Source of the DNA: an uncultured Butyrivibrio sp.
GTDB lineage: Bacteria; Bacillota; Clostridia; Lachnospirales; Lachnospiraceae
DNA length: 10,268 bases
Direction of reading: 5' to 3'
NCBI GenBank assembly: GCA_910577605.1
Contig: CAJTON010000002.1
Location: 1-10,268 of the forward strand
Shown here: positions 1 through 4,876 of the stretch, piece by piece
Layout of the letters: the number at the start of each line of letters is the position of its first letter
Position numbering within the stretch: position 1 is the stretch's first letter
The notes under the pieces: generated by a model
What the model saw: only the letters and a program-made list of their open reading frames with translations
Told to the model about the DNA's origin: nothing
Databases searched by the model: none
Translations under genes and position numbers: made by a program

Positions 1-153
1 ATTGACGCTTTCAGTGGTGATTGGCAGAAATTATACTACAATCTGGACAAAGCTCATAAACAGACTTTTTGGAAAAGCACAATAAAAGATATTCAAATAG
101 ATGCTGAAACACATAAAATAGCCGGTTTTAATTTTATGACAAAAATGGTGTAG
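1..153 (+). CDS. C-terminal end of a probable large serine recombinase (5' part outside window)
   Basis: The first reading frame is open from the left edge to TAG at 151-153, giving the last 50 residues of a longer protein. Its pattern (D-W-x-x-L-Y-x-x-L-D-x-x-H-K-x-x-F-W-x-S-x-I-x-x-I, then I-D and a final G-F-N-F) resembles the extreme C-terminus of clostridial large serine recombinases, where a helix with LD..HK..FW precedes a short beta hairpin. No catalytic domain is in view, so activity cannot be judged. The segment is about 32% G+C, clearly lower than the DNA after it, which fits a gene carried by a mobile element. In such elements the recombinase gene commonly sits at one end, its stop codon close to the attachment site, and that is the arrangement here. 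The family call comes from a short tail only and is tentative; that it is coding is more secure. Confidence 0.5.
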   Translation: MDAFSGDWQKLYYNLDKAHKQTFWKSTIKDIQIDAETHKIAGFNFMTKMV

Positions 154-160
154 TAAAAAG
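1..160. mobile_element. Putative right end of an integrative element
   Basis: AT-rich DNA carrying the recombinase tail ends within a few bases of 151-160, where an N-terminally missing substrate-binding protein begins in the same frame. This is what an element integrated inside that gene would leave at its right boundary. The attachment-site core cannot be defined from one end alone; serine recombinases usually leave only a very short duplication. A chimeric assembly at this point is the main alternative. Confidence 0.4.
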
Positions 161-588
161 CTTATACGGTAGAGTTTGAACCTCACGCCACCTCTCTGGA
201 ATTAAAAGGCGACGGCTACGTGGTAGCCTCCCTCGGTGAAGATTCCGGCTATGTGCCCTATACTGCCTTCTCCGCCAGAAAGAGCTATATCGAGAAAAAC
301 CCGGAAGTCATTCAGGCTTTCACAAACGCCCTGCAAAAAGGCATGGATTATTGCGCCGAACACACACCGGAAGAAATTGCAAAAGTAATCAGCCCTCAGT
401 TTGCGGAAACGGATACAGAGACACTGGAAATTATTGTAGAGCGCTATGCCGCTCAGGATACCTGGAAGACAGATCCCGCTTTTGAAAAAGAAGCCTTCGA
501 TCTTTTGCAGGATATCCTCATTGACGCGGGCGAGCTTGAAGACAAAGTTCCGTACGAGGAGCTTGTTGTCAGACCTAAGGAAAAATAA
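157..588 (+). pseudogene. ABC transporter substrate-binding protein, N-terminus missing (NMT1/THI5-like)
   Basis: The frame is open from just after the stop codons at 151-156 to TAA at 586-588, giving 143 residues. They match the second half of NMT1/THI5-like periplasmic-type binding proteins: an E-P-x-A-T-S-L-E-L stretch, G-Y-V-V-A-S-L-G, the P-Y-T-A-F-S-A hinge segment, then S-Y-I-x-x-N-P-E-V-I-Q-x-F-T-N-A-x-x-K-G and a helical C-terminal lobe (W-K-T-D-P-x-F). In the family this protein is a lipoprotein that delivers a small ligand such as a thiamin precursor, sulfonate or nitrate to an ABC permease. Here there is no signal peptide, no lipobox and no plausible start with a ribosome site; the first internal start (GTG at 220) has none either. 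About half of a usual 320-340 residue protein is absent, so this fragment should be non-functional. The cause is most simply insertion of the element to its left. The ligand cannot be told. Confidence 0.75.
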
Positions 589-599
589 ATTTCCTTCAA

Positions 600-640
600 A
601 AACGCCCCTGATATTGTTTACGCAATACGCAGGGGCGTTT
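600..640. terminator. Intrinsic terminator, probably bidirectional
   Basis: An 11-bp perfect stem (AAACGCCCCTG at 600-610 with CAGGGGCGTTT at 630-640) encloses a 19-nt loop that holds a second 5-bp stem (612-616 with 623-627). A T-rich run follows on the plus strand and TTTTTG on the minus strand. It lies between the convergent ends of the binding-protein fragment and the membrane-protein gene, so it can serve both. Confidence 0.85.
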
Positions 641-661
641 ATTTTAAATATCAGCAAACGG

Positions 662-1579
662 TTACAGCTTACTGAGATTCTCAAATCTCGGTATTTTTTT
701 CTTGCCCGGCTCGCCTTTGCCGGAGTCCTTCTTAGGCTTGTCTTTTTCTTCATCCTTATAAAATATTTTGTATATGCGCAAAGAAGTAACCGTAAACAGC
801 GCCGAACCCGCAACGACAAGCACCATATTGAGGATAACGTTTATAAATCCGGAGCCCGCCATATATATGAACAGCCTTATCGCAAAATACGTTCCGATGC
901 AGAAGCCGTAAAAGCCCTTGTTTACCTTCTGCTGATACGACGCGAAGAGAGGGATCGATACCGCTATATGAAATACCATGCACGCTATTGCTGATACCGC
1001 AAGCCCGGCTATGACCGCAGGCTTGTATTCTATGATCTCAAAAATACTTTTGAGTATACCGTCGAATTCCTCCTGCGTTTCCGCGCTTGAAAGAAGCTCC
1101 TCCACTCCGGTCTTGTTGACCGTATTCGCGGAAACATATACCATAAGAAGGTTTATCGCGGAAACAAGTCCCTCAGACGCCATGATTCCCACGCCGAACG
1201 AAATCGAATCCGCCACCTTGTTCATTTTATAAGAAAACATTTTCATGGTAAGCAGCCGTCCGAGAATCGGAATCGCGGAGGCAGTCAGCGCCAGCACCAG
1301 AATGGAAACATAGTTGGATCCCATATATTTTATTATAAGATTTGCGACCACCGACACTCCGAGATAGTAGAAGGTCATATAAGTCGCTATACCGCCGAAA
1401 AAACCGAATCCGTTGATGCGTTCGCGCTTGCGTACCCACATAAAGAGGATTATTCCCGCCGCAAGAATCGCAAGCATTCCTATAATCGCAGTCACGATCG
1501 TAGAACGCGGCACCGTGCTGCTCAAGTCATATCCCTCAGGCAGCTTGAATTTAAGCTCAGAACTGATCAAATTCATCAT
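662..1579 (-). CDS. Multi-pass membrane protein of unknown function
   Basis: 305 residues with about seven hydrophobic segments (roughly 25-49, 57-83, 86-109, 124-151, 187-214, 221-241 and 246-270) and a lysine/glutamate-rich cytoplasmic-type tail (275-305). I do not recognise the family with confidence. Two features recall the YhfC/DUF2324 group of putative intramembrane metalloproteases: a glycine-rich helix G-V-G-I-M-A-S-E-G (129-137) and a later helix with F-H-I-A-V-S-I-P (203-210). The E-E-x-x-R type motif expected of an active member is not visible, so at best it would be a degenerate relative. The ATG at 1579 follows AAAGGA by 10 nt; a second ATG directly after it is equally possible. 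The gene stands alone on the minus strand. No convincing promoter was seen in 1580-1678, and the terminator at 1679-1706 separates it from the upstream cold-shock gene. Confidence 0.8.
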   Translation of the reverse strand: MMNLISSELKFKLPEGYDLSSTVPRSTIVTAIIGMLAILAAGIILFMWVRKRERINGFGFFGGIATYMTFYYLGVSVVANLIIKYMGSNYVSILVLALTASAIPILGRLLTMKMFSYKMNKVADSISFGVGIMASEGLVSAINLLMVYVSANTVNKTGVEELLSSAETQEEFDGILKSIFEIIEYKPAVIAGLAVSAIACMVFHIAVSIPLFASYQQKVNKGFYGFCIGTYFAIRLFIYMAGSGFINVILNMVLVVAGSALFTVTSLRIYKIFYKDEEKDKPKKDSGKGEPGKKKIPRFENLSKL

Positions 1580-1678
1580 ATATTTATATTCCTTTCATTA
1601 TCCCCGCGCCGTTCCTCAACGCATAATGATATACCCGAAAAACGTTTCCTTATCCTTGCGTTATTTTTGTTCTGCTAA

Positions 1679-1706
1679 AAAGGGCTATCAAAAATGACAG
1701 CCCTTT
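1679..1706 (-). terminator. Intrinsic terminator of the cold-shock gene
   Basis: The stem AAAGGGCT (1679-1686) pairs with AGCCCTTT (1699-1706), extended inward by TCA/TGA past one mismatch, with a four-base loop. On the minus strand it is followed by a T run. It lies about 150 nt beyond the cold-shock stop codon. The stretch 1707-1856 in between is AT-rich and I see no supported gene in it, so the transcript would have an unusually long 3' untranslated region. Confidence 0.8.
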
Positions 1707-1856
1707 ATCATAATCTTACCAAATGACAATATACTTTTTTAGTCAAATACTTCGCCGCAAGAATGACTATTTTCCTCATTGCCCGCGGGAATAAAAATCT
1801 CCTATATTGAAAAAAGGCACATTGCAAATTCTTTGATTATTATGCAAGCACGGAAA

Positions 1857-2054
1857 TTAAACTCTCTTAACGTGAGTCGCCTGCGGGCCCTTTGCGCCGT
1901 CAACTACGTCGAACTCAACTTCCTGTCCCTCTTCAAGAGTCTTGAAGCCTTCCATATCGAGCCCTGAGTAGTGTACGAATACATCCTTGCCCTGTTCATC
2001 AGAAATGAATCCGTATCCCTTCTGATTATTGAACCACTTTACTGTACCTTTCAT
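1857..2054 (-). CDS. csp: Cold-shock protein (CspA family, single S1-like domain)
   Basis: This 65-residue OB-fold nucleic acid binding protein acts in the cytoplasm. CspA-family proteins melt or bind single-stranded RNA and help translation at low temperature or during general stress. The two RNA-binding motifs are present: RNP1 as K-G-Y-G-F-I (12-17) and RNP2 as V-F-V-H-Y (25-29), with the aromatic W8 of the V-K-W-F-N start. The family end G-P-Q-A-T-H-V-K is intact and length is typical. The frame is open further upstream, but GGAGGT at 2061-2066 six bases before the ATG fixes the start at 2054. The gene has its own promoter (2106-2134), a dyad at the predicted transcript start and its own terminator, so it is probably monocistronic. 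The leader of about 45 nt is short compared with the long thermosensor leader of E. coli cspA. Confidence 0.96.
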   Translation of the reverse strand: MKGTVKWFNNQKGYGFISDEQGKDVFVHYSGLDMEGFKTLEEGQEVEFDVVDGAKGPQATHVKRV

Positions 2055-2060
2055 GGTATT

Positions 2061-2066
2061 ACCTCC
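2061..2066 (-). promoter_or_regulatory. Shine-Dalgarno site deciding the cold-shock start
   Basis: GGAGGT on the minus strand lies 6 nt before the ATG at 2052-2054. It excludes a 14-residue longer version of the protein beginning at 2096. Confidence 0.85.
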
Positions 2067-2081
2067 AAAATTAAATGAGTC

Positions 2082-2101
2082 GTGTTGTCTAATCACAACA
2101 C
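2082..2101. promoter_or_regulatory. Perfect dyad at the predicted 5' end of the cold-shock mRNA
   Basis: GTGTTGT (2082-2088) and ACAACAC (2095-2101) are perfect inverted copies around a 6-bp spacer. The dyad begins 4 bp downstream of the predicted -10 element, so it sits at about +1 to +20. It could be a repressor operator or a 5'-terminal RNA stem-loop; the sequence does not decide. Confidence 0.55.
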
Positions 2102-2105
2102 TATT

Positions 2106-2134
2106 AATCTAACATATCCAAACGGATAAGTCAA
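2106..2134 (-). promoter_or_regulatory. Predicted sigma-A promoter of the cold-shock gene
   Basis: Minus-strand -35 TTGACT (2129-2134) and -10 TAGATT (2106-2111) are separated by 17 bp. Transcription should begin near 2099-2100, about 45 nt before the start codon. Confidence 0.6.
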
Positions 2135-2153
2135 ACAAAATCTTACATTTTGT
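2135..2153 (-). repeat. AT-rich inverted repeat, possible weak terminator of hslO
   Basis: ACAAAAT (2135-2141) and ATTTTGT (2147-2153) are perfect inverted copies with a 5-nt loop. On the minus strand TTTGAC follows, which is the -35 region of the next gene. It is the only hairpin between hslO and the cold-shock promoter. With no G-C pair outside one position and no clean T run, it is either a weak terminator or a protein-binding dyad just upstream of the -35. Confidence 0.35.
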
Positions 2154-2157
2154 GAAA

Positions 2158-2219
2158 CTGTCTGCACCGCGTCATCTGTCTGCACCGCGTCATCTGTCTG
2201 CACCGCGTCATCTGTCTGC
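2158..2219. repeat. 18-bp tandem repeat (3 full copies plus 8 bp) over the hslO stop codon
   Basis: The unit CTGTCTGCACCGCGTCAT occurs at 2158-2175, 2176-2193 and 2194-2211, followed by a partial copy CTGTCTGC at 2212-2219. All full copies are identical. The copy nearest hslO contains its last codons and its TGA, and as 18 bp is six codons, every further copy carries the same TGA in the same frame. Copy number can therefore change without altering the protein. There are no spacers, so this is not a CRISPR array. Confidence 0.97.
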
Positions 2220-3083
2220 CTGAATTTGCGCCAGTTCATCCGGCTCAAACACATATGCCGTATTACAGAAATGACATTTAACCTCTATCGGTTCCTTACT
2301 TTCCACAATGGAATTCAACTCGTCTTTCCCAAGCAGCGCCAGTGTTTTCGATACCCGCTCCCTTGAACAGCCGCATTTAAATCCGACCGGCATGGTATCA
2401 AGGAGCTCAGGCTCAAGTCCGTCGAGGATCATACGAAGCAAGTCCTCCGGCGTCATGCCTCTCTCAAGCAGAGCCGTCACCGAGCTGACCTGGGAAAGCT
2501 TTTGCTCAAGCTCATTAACGGTCTCCTCCGAAATATCGGGCATGACCTGTATAATAAAGCCTCCCGCCACGCGAACTGTATTTTCTTTCGTCATAAGCAC
2601 TCCCAGCCCCGCCGACGCCGGAGTCTGTTCGCTCGACGCGAAATAATATGTTATATCCTCGGCGATCTCACCGCTCACAAGCTCACAAGTACCGCTGTAC
2701 GGCTCCTTCATTCCCATATCCTTGATGACCGTAAGCGTTCCGGCTCCCACCGCGCCCGCAACATCCAGCTTTCCCGCCGCATTGGCAGGCAGCAGCACGC
2801 ACGGCTCTCCCGGATAACCCTTTACGTTTCCATGCGAATCCGCCGTCACGAGCAAAGTCTTTACCGGGCCGTCGCCGTTTATCCTGAGCGTAATAAGATC
2901 CTTTTCTCCCTTCATCATGCTTCCCATCATAATTCCGGCAGTGAGAAGCCTTCCGAGAGCCGCGGTGACCACCGGACTTGTATTGTGTGCTTTTCGCGCC
3001 GTTTCCACTGTATTGCCCGTATACGCCGAAAAAGCCCTTATCCTTCCGTCAGCCGCCGTCGCCCTTACCATGTAATCATCCAT
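2208..3083 (-). CDS. hslO: Hsp33 redox-regulated molecular chaperone
   Basis: This 291-residue cytoplasmic holdase is switched on by oxidative stress: in the family, four cysteines release zinc and form disulfides, the C-terminal domain unfolds and the protein binds unfolding clients. All four are present as C-x-C (237, 239) and C-x-x-C (270, 273), close to the C-terminus. The N-terminal domain is complete, with the typical G-x-x-x-x-A-x-x-A-L-G-R-x-L-x-A region, G-D-G-P-V (about 70-74) and G-N-V-K-G-Y. The frame allows a TTG two codons earlier (3089), but GGAAAGGA at 3091-3098 sits 7 nt from the ATG at 3083 and only 1 nt from the TTG, so ATG is chosen. The gene follows the methyltransferase after 2 nt and its ribosome site lies in the last codons of that gene, implying co-transcription and probably coupled translation. 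The stop codon lies within an 18-bp tandem repeat. Confidence 0.96.
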   Translation of the reverse strand: MDDYMVRATAADGRIRAFSAYTGNTVETARKAHNTSPVVTAALGRLLTAGIMMGSMMKGEKDLITLRINGDGPVKTLLVTADSHGNVKGYPGEPCVLLPANAAGKLDVAGAVGAGTLTVIKDMGMKEPYSGTCELVSGEIAEDITYYFASSEQTPASAGLGVLMTKENTVRVAGGFIIQVMPDISEETVNELEQKLSQVSSVTALLERGMTPEDLLRMILDGLEPELLDTMPVGFKCGCSRERVSKTLALLGKDELNSIVESKEPIEVKCHFCNTAYVFEPDELAQIQADR

Positions 3084-3085
3084 TG

Positions 3086-3829
3086 TCAATTCCTTTCCAA
3101 AATATAATATACCCGCCCGGCATCACAATCCGGCGGACTTTTCAGATCCTCGCCATAAGCCTCTGCCGCGCAGAAACCGCATTTCGCGGCAATGCTTTTT
3201 ATCTCTTTATCCGTAAATGCATGCTGCACATGCTCCTCAGTGTACCGTCTGTACAGCCCAAACAGACTTTTGAGATAAAATGTCATATAATAATAATTGT
3301 CCTTTTGCGCGGCATCGTAATCGTTTTCCCATATATATCTGCCGCTGTCGTTTTCGTCGGTAAACACGGAATTTCCAAGATTTTTATAAAAGCTCTCCGT
3401 TTTCAGGTCAAAAACAAATACCCCGCCTTTTTCAAGCGACCTAAACACGCCCTCAAAAGCAGATTCAAGATCAAACGTGTCCCGCAGATAATTGACGGAA
3501 TCGCATACGCTGACCGCCGCGCGGTAAACCGTACCCGTCTCAAGCGCCCTCATATCCTGCTGCTCGAATCTGACCGCAAGTCCGCTGCCTGAAAGCCTGC
3601 GCCTTGCCTGCCTTAACATATACGGTGAAATGTCCGTTGCCGTCACGTCATAGCCCTTCTTCGCCATAAGCGTTGTAAAGCTGCCCGTACCGCAGCCAAG
3701 CTCAAGCAGCGCGCCCTCAGAAATCCCACGCCCCGCAAGACAGCCGCCGATACGGTCCGCCCAAAGTCCGTAAGGAATTTCCGCCATAAACTTATCGTAA
3801 ACCTTCGCAAATACGGTGTATGCCTGCAA
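3086..3829 (-). CDS. YqeM-like class I SAM-dependent methyltransferase
   Basis: The 247-residue cytoplasmic enzyme should transfer a methyl group from S-adenosylmethionine to an unknown substrate. The N-terminus F-A-K-V-Y-D-K-F-M-x-x-I-P-Y-x-x-W matches the YqeM group of Bacillota. Motif I (L-L-E-L-G-C-G-T-G-S-F, 41-51) binds SAM, and the acidic D66 after V-T-A-T should contact the ribose. F-E-Q-Q-D-M and the later G-G-V-F-V-F-D-L strand complete the Rossmann-like fold. Length equals that of B. subtilis YqeM, though the fold alone does not give the substrate. The start is TTG, justified by AGGAGG 5 nt upstream; no ATG gives the conserved N-terminus. It is the first gene of a pair with hslO. 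Transcription probably begins from a TATAAT promoter (3887-3915) that overlaps the promoter of the divergent gene. Confidence 0.9.
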   Translation of the reverse strand: MQAYTVFAKVYDKFMAEIPYGLWADRIGGCLAGRGISEGALLELGCGTGSFTTLMAKKGYDVTATDISPYMLRQARRRLSGSGLAVRFEQQDMRALETGTVYRAAVSVCDSVNYLRDTFDLESAFEGVFRSLEKGGVFVFDLKTESFYKNLGNSVFTDENDSGRYIWENDYDAAQKDNYYYMTFYLKSLFGLYRRYTEEHVQHAFTDKEIKSIAAKCGFCAAEAYGEDLKSPPDCDAGRVYYILERN

Positions 3830-3834
3830 CTCTG

Positions 3835-3840
3835 CCTCCT
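3835..3840 (-). promoter_or_regulatory. Shine-Dalgarno site supporting a TTG start
   Basis: AGGAGG on the minus strand, 5 nt before TTG at 3827-3829, is the evidence for the non-ATG start of the methyltransferase. Confidence 0.75.
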
Positions 3841-3865
3841 GCCCGCGCCCCGCGTCGTTTTATAC

Positions 3866-3894
3866 TTGATTATTTCCGTCCTCTACATTATACT
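3866..3894 (+). promoter_or_regulatory. Predicted promoter of the two-helix membrane protein gene
   Basis: -35 TTGATT (3866-3871) and -10 TATACT (3889-3894) are separated by 17 bp. Transcription would begin near 3901, about 25 nt before the start codon. Confidence 0.55.
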
Positions 3895-3915
3895 TAAGTC
3901 TGAATATATTTTCAT
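3887..3915 (-). promoter_or_regulatory. Predicted promoter of the methyltransferase-hslO pair
   Basis: On the minus strand -35 ATGAAA (3910-3915) is 17 bp from a consensus -10 TATAAT (3887-3892). Its -10 shares four base pairs with the divergent -10 at 3889-3894, so the two promoters cannot be occupied at once. Confidence 0.5.
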
Positions 3916-3925
3916 CAGGTGGAAT

Positions 3926-4876
3926 ATGAAAAACAAAAATCTCAGGCATATACTAAGAAAAATCAATATTATAAAACTTGCCGTTTTGGTTCTTGTTCTT
4001 TCAGCCGCCGTCTCGCTCATGTTACTGAATCCCATGGACAAAAAAATAAAAGTAACGGCTGTGGACGATATATCCAAAATCGAGGAATTATATTCATCCG
4101 GCTCGCATTACATTCAGTATACGGCGGACTCTCTCTACTATTCGGGAGTCGATTACAGCGTAAACGGAAAAATAAAGGCGAAAGTCTATTACCGCCTTGA
4201 AGCGGGACGCTGCTATTTTTTCATAATATCCGCCGATAAAGCGCCTGACACAAACGAATCTCCCGCAACCATAAGCCTTAATGCCCGCCTAATATATAAT
4301 GATAACATGTACCGCAGCATAATTGCAAGTCTTTCAGACAGCATTGATTTCTCTTTACAGGGACTTGAAGCCGTAAGCTCAAGCATACTGATAAGCCAGT
4401 ACGGAGCATACGGCTTCGGAACATATTACACCGCCGCTCTCCTGATAGTCTGCGTGATCTTAGGAGCCGCGCTTGTGATAAGAATCTTTATGATTATTTT
4501 TCCTCCATTTTCCCCCTCCGCACTTTATCTTGGCAGATACGGCGTAAGAAAAGAGCTTTTTGCCGCCGCGTGCGAAGAATTTAGCGCCGCCGCGCCGCCG
4601 AGGGTTTCAGGGCTTTACGTCACCGAACGTTTTATTTTTCATATAACGTCAGGCTTTGCAGACATCATTCCCATAGAAAACATAACGTGGATATACACGT
4701 CAAACGAGATACGCCATTTTCACGGCACTCCGCGCATAAATTCTACGCTCTGCATTCTTACCGAAAGCCGGAGAACTTACAAAATTCGCCGCATATCCAA
4801 AAAAATCGCCGCCGACATAATCTCGGAGCTTCAGACAAAATGTCCGTCCATCATGGCAGACGTTTCAATTGACTGA
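3926..4876 (+). CDS. Two-helix membrane protein with a possible PH-like C-terminal domain, unknown function
   Basis: 316 residues. A basic N-terminus (K-N-K-N-L-R-H-x-x-R-K) precedes one membrane helix (about 14-35). A domain of about 130 residues rich in beta strands follows (Y-Y-S-G-V-D-Y-S-V-N-G at 71-81), then a second helix (about 167-193) and a C-terminal cytosolic domain (195-316). By the positive-inside rule the middle domain should be outside. The C-terminal part has an alternating strand pattern (L-Y-V-T-E-R-F-I-F-H, I-P-I-E-N-I-T-W-I-Y, L-C-I-L-T, Y-K-I-R-R) ending in a helix, which resembles bacterial PH-like domains; this is inference from pattern only. I do not recognise a named family. 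The frame opens earlier at 3866, but AGGTGG at 3917-3922 points to ATG 3926, although the gap is short at 3 nt. The last 12 bp overlap the convergent MATE gene. Confidence 0.82.
   Translation: MKNKNLRHILRKINIIKLAVLVLVLSAAVSLMLLNPMDKKIKVTAVDDISKIEELYSSGSHYIQYTADSLYYSGVDYSVNGKIKAKVYYRLEAGRCYFFIISADKAPDTNESPATISLNARLIYNDNMYRSIIASLSDSIDFSLQGLEAVSSSILISQYGAYGFGTYYTAALLIVCVILGAALVIRIFMIIFPPFSPSALYLGRYGVRKELFAAACEEFSAAAPPRVSGLYVTERFIFHITSGFADIIPIENITWIYTSNEIRHFHGTPRINSTLCILTESRRTYKIRRISKKIAADIISELQTKCPSIMADVSID

Noticed and set aside
202..819. Long minus-strand open frame across the binding-protein fragment and terminator
   Set aside because: It runs antisense to a recognisable protein and through a strong terminator hairpin; composition is odd (many C, R, F) and no ribosome site was seen.
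2055..2096. Longer cold-shock protein with 14 extra N-terminal residues
   Set aside because: The extension covers the ribosome site and the 5' dyad, and the upstream start has no ribosome site.
2158..2219. CRISPR-like array
   Set aside because: The 18-bp units are directly adjacent with no spacers; it is a plain tandem repeat.
2502..3107. Plus-strand open frame opposite hslO
   Set aside because: Hsp33 on the other strand is beyond doubt; the translation is rich in R, H and S, as expected for an antisense shadow.
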